Positions 7,743-15,830 of a stretch of DNA of 43,684 nucleotides are shown one piece after another; within the stretch, counting starts at the first letter, position 1, and the number at the start of each line of letters is the position of its first letter. The stretch spans positions 1-43,684 of the forward strand of contig JAFXKT010000005.1 of assembly GCA_017531585.1 (NCBI GenBank). The letters are read 5' to 3'. The notes under the pieces were generated by a model, which saw only the letters and a list, made by a program, of their open reading frames with translations, searched no databases and had not been told where the DNA came from. Both the position numbers and the translations under genes were made by a program. This DNA is from Candidatus Saccharimonadota bacterium. GTDB taxonomy: Bacteria > Patescibacteriota > Saccharimonadia > Saccharimonadales > Saccharimonadaceae.

Positions 7743-8670
7743 CGTAGAGCTCCTTAAAGTTGTAAGATTTTAGCCAATCTTCGAGCATTTGTAGCTGCTT
7801 GCGGTCGGTCTTTGCCTGAGGAAGCGGAACTTGATGCGAAGCACAGTTTCCTTCTAGCTTTAGGCCGTCGAGCTGCATTGGACCAGAATAACCCTTTGGC
7901 GTGCGCATAATAATAAAGCTGTTGCGGTTTAGCTTGTTCAAAGCCTGCTGAAATTCGTCATTATTCGTGCCATCTACAATAATTGGATCAAAACCAAAGC
8001 CACGGAAAAGTTGCAAAAGTTCACGCTCGCTGCTGCGACCATAGATGGTTGGCGCAGAAATCTTGTAGCCGTTTAGATGAAGAATCGGAAGGACGCGGCC
8101 ATTTGCATCGGAGTTGAGCAACTTGTTTAAGTTTAGGCTTGCTAGAGCAGTGGCGGTTTCTAGCTCACCATCGCCAATAAGCACCGCGATAAACTTATCT
8201 GGTTTGCCAAGAGCGGCACCATAGGCGGTAGCCAAAGAATAGCCAAGCTCGCCACCTTCGGCGATTACGCCTGGGGTAATTGGGCTAGCATGAGATGGGA
8301 AGCCATAAGGCCAAGAGAAATTCTTGCAGACATATTCGATACCGCGAAGGTTTTTAGTGGCTTCTGGATAGTATTCTTCTAGGTCACCATCGTAGTAGAG
8401 GTTGGCCTGCAAAGCAGGAAAACCATGGCCAGGACCAAGGATAAATTGCATCTTTGGGAAGCGGGCTTTGAGGTTGGCGTAGGCAATATTAATGCCTGGG
8501 CAAGTGCCCCAGTGACCAAGCAAGCGAGGCTTAATATCCGCTTCGCTTAGTGGTCTGTTTAAAAGAAAATTGTCTTGCAAAAATATCTGTGCGACAGACA
8601 GATAATTACAGAAATCTATGCGGCTTTTGATTGCCTGAAGATTAATATCGAGATAGCCCAACCCGTTCAT
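7723..8670 (-). CDS. xfp: Phosphoketolase, N-terminal thiamine-diphosphate-binding half
   Basis: This 315-residue protein matches the phosphoketolase N-terminal domain. It has LGHWGTCPGINIAYAN (about 51-66), GPGHGFPAL, PSHASPITPGVIAEGGELGYSLATAYGAA, and the thiamine-diphosphate motif IGDGELETATALASLNLNKLLN (family GDGEAETGPL...NK). It ends after LEDWLKSYNFKELYDEF, which is exactly where the single-chain enzyme enters the inter-domain linker. Transcription looks leaderless: TAAAAT ends 6 nt before ATG. It is coupled to the C-terminal half by overlap and feeds acetyl phosphate to the neighbouring acetate kinase. Confidence 0.93.
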   Translation of the reverse strand: MNGLGYLDINLQAIKSRIDFCNYLSVAQIFLQDNFLLNRPLSEADIKPRLLGHWGTCPGINIAYANLKARFPKMQFILGPGHGFPALQANLYYDGDLEEYYPEATKNLRGIEYVCKNFSWPYGFPSHASPITPGVIAEGGELGYSLATAYGAALGKPDKFIAVLIGDGELETATALASLNLNKLLNSDANGRVLPILHLNGYKISAPTIYGRSSERELLQLFRGFGFDPIIVDGTNNDEFQQALNKLNRNSFIIMRTPKGYSGPMQLDGLKLEGNCASHQVPLPQAKTDRKQLQMLEDWLKSYNFKELYDEFISK

Positions 8671-8703
8671 GCTTATATTTTAGCAAACTTTTTAGACTCA
8701 CAC

Positions 8704-8735
8704 AAAAAGACGCCCCGTTTTCGAGGGTGCCTCTT
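8704..8735 (-). terminator. Terminator after the NrnA-like gene
   Basis: On the minus strand GAGGCACCC and GGGGCGTC arms form a GC-rich hairpin followed by TTTTT, directly after the stop at 8736. Confidence 0.55.
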
Positions 8736-9710
8736 TTAATCTGTAATTTCGAGCGCTTTGATAGTGGCGCCGATAATTTCTTTGAGAGTTTCTTCGTAGT
8801 TTTCGTAAATACGGAAACCTGCAGCGTAAGGATGACCACCGCCACCAAAGTATCCGGCGATTTGATCAGCAACTGGTTTCGTGGAGCGGATTTTGCCTGT
8901 TAGTTTGCCGTCAGGATAAGTCTTGATAGAGATTGCAACATCTACACCCTGCACCATGCGAAGCTCTTCGAGAATGAGGACGTTTGGATTGTATTCGTCA
9001 GAGAATTCCTGGATATCTTCGAATGGGATTAAGACAGTCGCAAGGCGGCCGTCAAGGTGGTATTCTACACGCTTAATGAGATCGGCTTTGTAATCTAGGA
9101 TGCGTGGAGATTTCTTTGAAAGCTCACGGCGACGTTCTTCCATGTCTGCAATTTCAAGGCCGCAATCTAGAAGAGCGGCAGCAGTACGAAAATCTTCGGC
9201 TGTCGTAGAGGCGGTAGTTAGACCGAGAGTGTCGGATTGAATACCATAAAGAAGATCTTCGGCACATTGCTTAGAGATGGCAATGTTTTGATCCTTGAGG
9301 ATTTTATAGATAAGACCACAACAGCTAGACATTGGCTCGATAATGGATTCGTACGGGAATTCTAGATCAGGCTCGGTTTCGTGGTGGTCGATAACGAAGA
9401 CTGGGGTGCTAAATAGGCAGTTCTTAATAGCAGGATCGTCAAGAAGTTTGGAAAGAAGGATGTTTGCGGCGGTATCGACAATAATGAAAGCGTCAGCCTT
9501 CCAAGCGAACTCGATATCTACGCGGCTCCAACCCTCGAAGTAGCGCATATATTTTGGGATTTCGACAGGACAATAAAGAGAGGTTTCCTTGCCAACGAGG
9601 GCATCCTCGAGTGCAAGAGCAGAACCCAGCGAATCACCGTCAGGATTCTCGGCCTGAATAATACAGATATGCTGCTTGTCTTTAATAAATTCGCTGAATT
9701 TGTCGTACAT
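8736..9710 (-). CDS. DHH/DHHA1 phosphoesterase, NrnA-like
   Basis: This 324-residue protein has the DHH-family metal motifs. NPDGDSLGSALAL (about 22-34) carries the DxD pair, IVDTA supplies the next aspartate, and VIDHHETEPD (about 127-136) is the DHH box. The C-terminal DHHA1 domain has KIRSTKPVADQIAGYFGGGGHPYAAGF (substrate-binding GGGGH, about 275-300). This layout is typical of NrnA/pAp phosphatases, which degrade nano-RNA or 3'-phosphoadenosine 5'-phosphate with Mn2+. Transcription is leaderless: TATAAT ends exactly 6 nt before ATG. It is divergent from the first DUF3800-type RNA. Confidence 0.9.
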   Translation of the reverse strand: MYDKFSEFIKDKQHICIIQAENPDGDSLGSALALEDALVGKETSLYCPVEIPKYMRYFEGWSRVDIEFAWKADAFIIVDTAANILLSKLLDDPAIKNCLFSTPVFVIDHHETEPDLEFPYESIIEPMSSCCGLIYKILKDQNIAISKQCAEDLLYGIQSDTLGLTTASTTAEDFRTAAALLDCGLEIADMEERRRELSKKSPRILDYKADLIKRVEYHLDGRLATVLIPFEDIQEFSDEYNPNVLILEELRMVQGVDVAISIKTYPDGKLTGKIRSTKPVADQIAGYFGGGGHPYAAGFRIYENYEETLKEIIGATIKALEITD

Positions 9711-9747
9711 GGGTATATTATATCAGATTGAGAATAACAGGGGTGGT

Positions 9748-9776
9748 TTGCGCTCTAATTGGAGCTTTGGTATAAT
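9748..9776 (+). promoter_or_regulatory. Promoter of structured RNA copy 1
   Basis: TTGCGC (9748-9753), 17 nt, then TATAAT (9771-9776) preceded by TGG (extended -10). Expected transcription start is near 9783. Confidence 0.6.
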
Positions 9777-9782
9777 CTAAGC

Positions 9783-9884
9783 AAATCACTAGCTGGGATC
9801 CGCAAGCGTTTACCGATGCGGCGTAATCCTAGAGGTTATGCAGGCTAGCGTAGGAGCTCTCCGAAAGGGGAGCTTCTCTATTTC
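9783..9884 (+). ncRNA. DUF3800-associated structured RNA, copy 1
   Basis: A roughly 100-nt RNA has outer helix P1 CTAGC/GCTAG (9789-9793 with 9844-9848). P2 is CCGCA/TGCGG (9800-9804 with 9817-9821). P3 pairs GCGTAATC (9821-9828) with GGTTATGC (9834-9841). It ends in a GAAA-tetraloop terminator AGCTCTCC-GAAA-GGGGAGCT (9855-9874). Copies at 17475-17577 and 17616-17716 keep the fold while P2 and P3 change compensatorily. The 3' end meets the stop of a DUF3800 gene on the opposite strand. From memory, several 'DUF3800' RNA motifs were described in a 2017 computational survey; whether this belongs to one of them is untested. Confidence 0.75.
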
Positions 9885-9889
9885 TAAGA

Positions 9890-10387
9890 TTAACTGATTT
9901 TAATATTGCTTGAAGCCGCACCGGCAATATAATCTGCAACCTGAATTAATTCATTATTCTTAGATTTTTCTTGAGCCATCTTGGCAATAATCCTGTTTTT
10001 GCGGAGTACATTCTTTAATATCTGGGTTAATTGCGGATTCGTGTCCAAAATAATCCTATATTTTTCTTTGCTAGACAAATACCCAGCTATTTTGTCCGAT
10101 ATATCGGATAGCACATTGCAGCCCGGCTTCTTTTCTGCCCGAAAAACCTTATATTTTTCTATATTCTTAGCAATAAACTTTAGAAACAAGTCACGTTTTC
10201 TTGAAGCGTTACGACTATAATGAAACTCGTAATCTTGAGGGATATTATTCCTTTTCTTTAGTTCTCTTATCTTTCCTTTAATCTCATTGACTTTATCAAG
10301 CGAAGCAAGAATTACCATTGCAACATAGAAAGGCTCGCTATTTTTAGCACTCGGATTTCCAGACTCGTCAATGAAACAGTAAATCAT
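9890..10387 (-). CDS. DUF3800-domain protein, copy 1
   Basis: The product has 165 residues. It begins MIYCFIDESGNPS, the hallmark first strand of DUF3800 with D7, E8 and S9 (RNase H-like fold). It retains FHYSRNAS (about 55-62), IILDTNPQ (about 112-119) and the terminal QVADYIAG with a conserved Asp, so the candidate metal-binding acids are present. The biochemical role is not established; a nuclease is a reasonable guess. It is convergent with structured RNA copy 1, whose terminator lies just past its stop. TATAGT lies 8 nt before ATG, so the mRNA is nearly leaderless. It is homologous to the broken copy at 17716-18198. Confidence 0.8.
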   Translation of the reverse strand: MIYCFIDESGNPSAKNSEPFYVAMVILASLDKVNEIKGKIRELKKRNNIPQDYEFHYSRNASRKRDLFLKFIAKNIEKYKVFRAEKKPGCNVLSDISDKIAGYLSSKEKYRIILDTNPQLTQILKNVLRKNRIIAKMAQEKSKNNELIQVADYIAGAASSNIKIS

Positions 10388-10473
10388 TTTTATAGACTAT
10401 ACGAACCACAGAAGCATAACAAGCGACAGCATAATGTTTTTTGCAAGACATTAGAGACTATTGCGTGACACAT

Positions 10474-10500
10474 AAAAACAGCCCCGAAGGACTGAGTTTT
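10474..10500 (-). terminator. Intrinsic terminator downstream of the R-M operon
   Basis: On the minus strand CAGTCC-TTCG-GGGCTG is followed by TTTTTAT. It closes the transcript that passes through the small ORF at 10561-10698. Confidence 0.75.
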
Positions 10501-10560
10501 ATTCTTTATTTAAAACTGGCTTTAGCTTCTCCTGAAAGGAGTAAGGACGCTTTTGCTCAT

Positions 10561-10698
10561 TTAACTGCCTATTCTAAACAAGACCGGAGTAAAAGATGTA
10601 TAGATGGTCTTGCGCCAGGCTTCTATCGCGAGAAAGGATGCACTAACCAAACAGAATGACACAAGTACAATACGCCCAATGCTAAGCGTAAGGAACAT
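10561..10698 (-). CDS. Possible 45-residue hydrophobic peptide
   Basis: The peptide starts MFLTLSIGRIVLVSFCLVSA and ends in a short basic/aromatic tail. Residues 3-25 could span a membrane. The ATG follows AAAGGTGAG by about 5 nt. It lies between the last R-M operon gene and a strong terminator and could be that operon's last cistron. Nothing else supports it as a gene; small toxin-like or signal-peptide-like peptides have this look. Confidence 0.35.
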   Translation of the reverse strand: MFLTLSIGRIVLVSFCLVSASFLAIEAWRKTIYTSFTPVLFRIGS

Positions 10699-10743
10699 TT
10701 TTCTCACCTTTCTTCAGATCGCACCAGTTTATTAAAAAACTTT

Positions 10744-11247
10744 CTATTTCTCGAAGACATTAATGCCGTCTTCGCGATTTTTTCTTTGTTCCTGAATCAT
10801 CTTTAGCCATTCCGTGTTTGGCATATTTGACCGACTAGCGCTGCTTCTCGTCCCACCAAACGATGTATTATTTGCGGTTTGCCTCTCTAAGGATTCGTAA
10901 TGTACGCTTTTAGCAAAGGAGCTCTCGAATGGTTTTCTAGTCCAGTTTTCTACCGTATTATTAGAGATTTTAACTTTATTTTTACTTGCAATCCTGTTAT
11001 TTCTTTTAAAAATCTCTCTATCTTTCTTTAAGCTTTTTCTAGCATCCGCATAAGATACATTCATCTTGCTCATCATGTTATATACCGTGCCAGGCTTAGC
11101 ATGGCAGCCTCTTTTTCTGTTCTTCTTGAGAGATTTTGGCGTTTTGCTATTTTTAGTCATTTTCTCTTCTTCCCACCACAAATAAATGCCTTTAACTGGG
11201 GCACGTTTTGCACCTTTTCTTCTTATTGGGCGAGCTGCGTAATACAT
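10744..11247 (-). CDS. Small basic protein at the end of the R-M operon, unrecognised
   Basis: The longest reading frame starts at 11424, but I choose M at 11247. It lies 2 nt after the helicase stop with GAGAGGGA 8 nt upstream, and the earlier part merely overlaps the helicase. The resulting 167 residues are strongly basic: a KR-rich first 60, then many Asn/Ser/Lys. No transmembrane segment or known catalytic motif is visible. The charge suggests nucleic-acid binding. It is co-transcribed with the restriction-modification genes, so an accessory role is likely but unproven. Confidence 0.6.
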   Translation of the reverse strand: MYYAARPIRRKGAKRAPVKGIYLWWEEEKMTKNSKTPKSLKKNRKRGCHAKPGTVYNMMSKMNVSYADARKSLKKDREIFKRNNRIASKNKVKISNNTVENWTRKPFESSFAKSVHYESLERQTANNTSFGGTRSSASRSNMPNTEWLKMIQEQRKNREDGINVFEK

Positions 11248-11248
11248 C

Positions 11249-13753
11249 TTATAATTCCCTCTCCACAATCTCGTCCGCCTCTTCACGAGTAACAGTCGTA
11301 TCAAAGAGACCAACCATCTGACCTTCGTTAGCGGCGCGACCGCCAGCATACTCGAGAGAAGCATCCTCAAAGCGGCGGAACTGCGCAATCGCAGCATTAA
11401 GCTCCGTCTGATTGAATGCGCCAACTTCGCACATCATATCGAACTCACGAATCGTCAAACCTGTAACCTTAGTAAATAATTCTGGCTCAATGTTGCGAAT
11501 TACATCCACAAGCGCCTGCTCACGATAATCCGTCAAGTACATAAAGACCGGGATACGCTTAATGAACTGGTAGAGCTTTTCGCGAAGCTGTTTCTTGAAG
11601 CTAGCCTGCTCCTTTTCTTTCTCCTTGATTTCTTTCTTTTCCTCGTCGGTTGCATCGCGGCCTTCCTCGGCAATCTTGCGCTTCGTTTCCTTTAGCGCCT
11701 TCTCGCGCGAGATAGTCTTGCTCAAATCGCCACGAAGATTGCGGAATGCCTCGATCTTTTCAAGAGCCGCCAATAGCTCCGCATTATTCAAAATCTTCTC
11801 TAGAACCACCGTCGTAGTATCGACCAAACGAGGCGATTGCCAGCGTCGAGCCAACATCGTCGACGCGGTGCCATAGGTCGAGATATCCAAAATCTCATTC
11901 GCGTTTAGTTTCTGCATTTGATGGCCGTCATAACAAAGAATCGGCAAGAAATGAATAAATTCATCCAAGCGCTCTTCTGGGCGACGTTTATCACCAACAG
12001 AACCAAGTACATTACTGTAATCTGCAACCAACTTCAGAGCGCGGCTTGGTGCGAAGTCTAGGACATAGCAGGTTTCCTTGAGGACATCTTTCTTCATCGG
12101 ATCCTCGGCGTCGCGCATCGTCCATGGACTTTGCGCACGGAAAGCCGTCTGGAAATACGTTTCAGGAACATCAGTATTGCGCAAGAATAAGACGCCACTC
12201 CATGCTGAGACTGTTACACCGGTCGTAAGCTTACCGCAAGATAAAGTAATTGTATGGGTCGACAAACCATCGCGAATCGCATTTTCTACTGGACCCTTAG
12301 CCTCTTTGCCGCCAGGAGTATCACTGCCGGCCGCGCGAATAATCTTATAGCTACTGAAGAATGAATCATTTTTAAGCATCTTCTCCATTGCGCAGCAAGC
12401 ACCAACTGTCGGCAAATACCAGAAAGTATGCCTCAGTGAAGACAAAAGACGTGCATCTTCAAACGGTAAGGCTGGCGCCTTGTGATCGAAACGATTCTCG
12501 ACTTCAACCTCCAAATCTACGCCATGTAGAATATTTAGGAATTTTTGCACGAAATCTTCGCGTTCAAACTTCCATTCACCATCAACTTTTTTAGCTGAGA
12601 AGAATTTATTAAGATCAAACTCATTAAACTCGCCCTGCATCGCAACTTCGCGCAGTTTTTCTGGCATTTGGTAGGTCAGCATTACGATTTGCGGCAAATC
12701 TCGGTACGGGTTTTCGCCCTCGCCATGCCACTTGGCTTTTTCGCGCTGCTCGTCAGCATAGGTCCAGTCAAAAATCTGGTCTTCCGAGAACTCACCTTCA
12801 GTCAATGCGCGAAATGGCGTACCAGAAAGATAGAGGAAGCTCTTGGCGTGAATTGGAAGAGTCTTTTCAATCTCTTCTGCTTCGTCATAATTGGATGGCA
12901 TGTTATCTACTTTGTCGTCTTCACCAGTCAATTCCTTTGCGGAATCTCGCCAGGCACCAAAGTGATACTCGTCAACATAGATGCTATCCCACTCGATTTC
13001 ATGCATCTTTTGATGGCGTGCCTTGATTTCGCCGTTTAAACCTTTGCCGAGCACATCCTGATAGCTTGCAAACCAAACCACTGGGCGAGAATCGTCGATT
13101 TCGTTCTCGTTCCAAGTATTAAGGCCTTCGATAAATTGCCAACCATCAAAATCTTGATGACCATAAAGATCCTTCATCCATTCTTTTTCGACGCCAGGTT
13201 TATAGGTAAGAACCAAAATGCGAGTCCAGCCCATTCTTTTGGCGAGCTGGTAAGAGGTAAAGGTTTTACCAAAGCGCATCTTGGCGTTCCAGAGAAAGCG
13301 AGGCGGCTCAGCTTCGCCAATATGCTTTTCGAAGTAGGCCGAGGTTTGCTCGACTGCGGCTTGCTGCTCTGGGCGCATCGAGAAGTTAGCCTTGTTATTG
13401 CTAGATTCTGGGCGGCCATTTTTAATGCCAGTAATGACAGATTTTACGGTTTCAATATCCGTATCAAACCATTCGCCAGCAAGGCGCTTAACACCAAGCT
13501 TTTCGAGCCATTTGTGGACTAGATGATCCTTAAAGAATTCACCAGAGTTTGTAATAGCCAGCTCGTAGTGCTCGATTTTATACTGCGGATTAGGCGTATT
13601 TACTAAGCCCTCTTCGATGCGTTCTTTGACAGCATCAAAATCTTGCCCCGTCTTAGAAGCGCGCTCCGTATAGCCAACCTTCAAGCCCGGCTGATTTGGC
13701 GAACTATAGACGTAGATTTGCGGGCGTTTTTGATAAGATAGTAGATTGGACAT
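11249..13753 (-). CDS. GIY-YIG (T5orf172-type) nuclease-SF2 helicase, restriction subunit
   Basis: This 834-residue fusion starts with a T5orf172/GIY-YIG-type domain (about 10-100). It has QIYVYSSPNQPGLKVGYT, then a conserved Glu-His pattern GEFFKDHLVHKWL and GEWFD. A superfamily 2 helicase follows: NAKMRFGKTFTS (156-167, variant Walker A), VDEYH (DEAH-like motif II, about 260) and LSGTPFRAL (motif III). Later parts carry the FRAQSPW-type motif VI region and a charged coiled coil (about 690-730). Nuclease plus ATP-dependent translocase plus the neighbouring methylase looks like a restriction enzyme. The start is 2 nt after the preceding stop, so it is translationally coupled. Confidence 0.85.
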   Translation of the reverse strand: MSNLLSYQKRPQIYVYSSPNQPGLKVGYTERASKTGQDFDAVKERIEEGLVNTPNPQYKIEHYELAITNSGEFFKDHLVHKWLEKLGVKRLAGEWFDTDIETVKSVITGIKNGRPESSNNKANFSMRPEQQAAVEQTSAYFEKHIGEAEPPRFLWNAKMRFGKTFTSYQLAKRMGWTRILVLTYKPGVEKEWMKDLYGHQDFDGWQFIEGLNTWNENEIDDSRPVVWFASYQDVLGKGLNGEIKARHQKMHEIEWDSIYVDEYHFGAWRDSAKELTGEDDKVDNMPSNYDEAEEIEKTLPIHAKSFLYLSGTPFRALTEGEFSEDQIFDWTYADEQREKAKWHGEGENPYRDLPQIVMLTYQMPEKLREVAMQGEFNEFDLNKFFSAKKVDGEWKFEREDFVQKFLNILHGVDLEVEVENRFDHKAPALPFEDARLLSSLRHTFWYLPTVGACCAMEKMLKNDSFFSSYKIIRAAGSDTPGGKEAKGPVENAIRDGLSTHTITLSCGKLTTGVTVSAWSGVLFLRNTDVPETYFQTAFRAQSPWTMRDAEDPMKKDVLKETCYVLDFAPSRALKLVADYSNVLGSVGDKRRPEERLDEFIHFLPILCYDGHQMQKLNANEILDISTYGTASTMLARRWQSPRLVDTTTVVLEKILNNAELLAALEKIEAFRNLRGDLSKTISREKALKETKRKIAEEGRDATDEEKKEIKEKEKEQASFKKQLREKLYQFIKRIPVFMYLTDYREQALVDVIRNIEPELFTKVTGLTIREFDMMCEVGAFNQTELNAAIAQFRRFEDASLEYAGGRAANEGQMVGLFDTTVTREEADEIVEREL

Positions 13754-13755
13754 AA

Positions 13756-14298
13756 TTATTTACTCCAGATTATTTGAAATATCAAAGAAGCGATACTTAT
13801 CGTGAGCGACCCAAACGATATCAAGATCGGCAGCCAACTATATCTTTCTTCTCGAGCTTTTCTGATTCTGTAGTTATCCAGTCTCAGCTTTTGAATATCC
13901 AGCGTACTTATTGCACTGTTTAGTTTTTGCTCGAACTCACGATAGGCATCTTCATAACTTACCTCGCGACTTCTACCGAACCTATCCATATAAACACCAC
14001 AACCAGCATCAATAATATCCAGGCTACTTATCTCTTGTTTTAAGCTATCCTTAATATCGTCAATATGCTTACTGATTCGCAAAACCTGTTTTTTGCTTAG
14101 ATGATAATCTTTAATTATCGATTCTAGTGCTTTTCGTAGTATGCTAGTTGTCCCCTTCAGGATAATCAGCGCATCACGCTCACAAATCATACCAGTCATA
14201 TCGAACTCGTCCGTGTCGTATTTATGTCTAACAATAAGCTGCCTAATCCTGGCTTTTGCGTCGTTCATTTCTGAATCAATTTTTGCAGAAGCTTTCAT
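13756..14298 (-). CDS. Coiled-coil protein with C-terminal membrane anchor
   Basis: The product has 180 residues. Residues 1-150 are mostly charged and helical, and residues about 156-178 (PILISFGSLTISIASLIFQII) form one transmembrane segment with a short tail. AAGGAG lies about 12 nt before ATG. It is sandwiched between the methylase and the helicase-nuclease in a continuous operon, so it is presumably part of the same system. A membrane-tethered subunit is unusual for restriction-modification and could be an effector or sensor. No family recognised. Confidence 0.7.
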   Translation of the reverse strand: MKASAKIDSEMNDAKARIRQLIVRHKYDTDEFDMTGMICERDALIILKGTTSILRKALESIIKDYHLSKKQVLRISKHIDDIKDSLKQEISSLDIIDAGCGVYMDRFGRSREVSYEDAYREFEQKLNSAISTLDIQKLRLDNYRIRKAREERYSWLPILISFGSLTISIASLIFQIIWSK

Positions 14299-14303
14299 GT
14301 TAT

Positions 14304-15830
14304 TTACATCTCCTTAATCATAGACTCGATATAAGCTTGCTCGTCGGGCGTTATATCATAACGGTCATAAAGTTTTTCGTCAGTCCAAGCCTGAGTCATC
14401 GTTAAATCCGGCACAAGCGCGTAAACCTTCGAGGTAGTATCTTGAGTTACTTTGCGAAGTAATACAAGAAACCTAAAGAAACGAGTCGTAATATAAGAAA
14501 CAAAATTCTTCGCTTCTTCTTCCGAGTCAAAGGATTTTACAACAATATAAGTTTCCGTACATACAGAACCAGGTTCAGCTATCGTTGGATAGGTTAGCAC
14601 CCTATTCGGCAGTGTCCCCAAACCTTCATTAGCCTTAGGTAACAATACTTTCCACTTACTGACAAGATTTTCGCCAACCCAAACCCTAGTTTTCAGAACA
14701 TAGCCAGTCTTCTTGTTGGCGTAAATCTTATATTTGTCTGGATTATTAATATCGTCAAAATCCGAAAAATTCGTAGCTAAACCAAACGGCTTACGCGAAG
14801 ATACTACCTTGTCCAAAGTCGACTCATGGCGCGCCTGTACTTTTCTCAAAATAGGGATCGCCTCATTCCAACGGATAAGCGTATCGTATTCGTCCAAGCG
14901 GCGCTTCATAGTCGAGGCCTCTTCGTTTCCTATGATTGTTGTAATTTCGCAGTCGCCATCGTAAGCTCTTTCCCAAATAAAGTAGTTTACGCCACCCTTA
15001 ATCTCAACACCAGGAAAACAGTCGTTAGCATCAGGATAGTCCACTATCTTCTTAATATGCCTATCATGAAGCATCTCATCACGGAATTCGTCGAGCCCCT
15101 TACCGCCAGCAAACCAGCGAGACGGAACAATAAATGCCAGATAGCGAGGATTAAGACTTTTAGCTTGACGAATAAAGAAATGATAAATAGGGGCTGCACT
15201 CGCACCATTTCCGCCATCATTGAGCTGGTAAGGCGGATTTCCAACAATAACATCAAATTTCATAGTTTTTATCTCCTCTGGCGTTAAGTGAATAAAGTTA
15301 TAGGCATGGCGCTCGCGCGTTTCGTCGCGATCAAGCTCGCCGTTTTCTTTGTTACCGCAATAAATACAGCTGCCGCCGCGGTAAGTGTGTGGGCGGTTAT
15401 CGTAAGATATATTGCCGTTCGCATCGTTAAAATGCGCAATAGACTTCTCGCCATTTGCATTTTTGGAAGTATAGACGCTGCGGCGGCTCATAAGCGCCGT
15501 CAAATCCGTCAAAGCAATACCATAAAGCATATTCTTAAAAATATGATCGCGGCGATCGTCTTCATTCGGAAACTCGTCATGAAGCCCAACCATGAGACGC
15601 TTTGCGATTTGGCGCAAGAAAATACCAGTCTTACATGCCGGATCGAGCCACTTTAAACTCGAATCATGCCAGACTTCCTCCGGAAATAGGTCTAGAACCT
15701 TATCTACTAGCTCTGGTGGCGTAAAAACCTCGTCACTAGACAAGTTTGCTATACAATCCAGGATGTCCGGAACGTGTCCACCGTTTACTAGGCGCGTAAA
15801 TAAGTTCACCTTTTGCGGTTTATTCTCCAT
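14304..15830 (-). CDS. Eco57I-like N6-adenine DNA methyltransferase
   Basis: I choose M at 15830 (MENKPQKVN...) because GGGAGG lies about 8 nt upstream; an earlier ATG at 15875 lacks an SD. The 508 residues have the AdoMet-binding motif I LDPACKTGIFLRQI, with FTPPELVDK before it, and catalytic motif IV VIVGNPPYQ, the D/NPPY signature of adenine-N6 methylases. A CxxC pair (CIYCGNKE) sits between them. The C-terminal half is a probable target-recognition region. The start overlaps the zinc-finger gene by 11 nt. It probably protects host DNA from the helicase-nuclease. Confidence 0.88.
   Translation of the reverse strand: MENKPQKVNLFTRLVNGGHVPDILDCIANLSSDEVFTPPELVDKVLDLFPEEVWHDSSLKWLDPACKTGIFLRQIAKRLMVGLHDEFPNEDDRRDHIFKNMLYGIALTDLTALMSRRSVYTSKNANGEKSIAHFNDANGNISYDNRPHTYRGGSCIYCGNKENGELDRDETRERHAYNFIHLTPEEIKTMKFDVIVGNPPYQLNDGGNGASAAPIYHFFIRQAKSLNPRYLAFIVPSRWFAGGKGLDEFRDEMLHDRHIKKIVDYPDANDCFPGVEIKGGVNYFIWERAYDGDCEITTIIGNEEASTMKRRLDEYDTLIRWNEAIPILRKVQARHESTLDKVVSSRKPFGLATNFSDFDDINNPDKYKIYANKKTGYVLKTRVWVGENLVSKWKVLLPKANEGLGTLPNRVLTYPTIAEPGSVCTETYIVVKSFDSEEEAKNFVSYITTRFFRFLVLLRKVTQDTTSKVYALVPDLTMTQAWTDEKLYDRYDITPDEQAYIESMIKEM

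Noticed and set aside
6576-8670. Phosphoketolase as a pseudogene caused by frameshift
   Set aside because: The second ORF has its own perfect SD and ATG, the break is at the domain boundary, and no residues of either domain core are missing.
9783-9884. tRNA or tmRNA-like reading of the DUF3800 RNA
   Set aside because: No anticodon-arm geometry, T-loop or CCA; the fold is fixed by the three-way comparison instead.
10441-10659. 72-codon plus-strand ORF
   Set aside because: It overlaps the minus-strand terminator and small ORF, has no SD, and its start sits next to the divergent DUF3800 promoter.
13174-13522. Antisense ORFs of 81-128 codons over the helicase gene (and many similar ones across the window)
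   Set aside because: They mirror the codon pattern of the genuine genes on the other strand and have no SD, promoter or recognisable domain.
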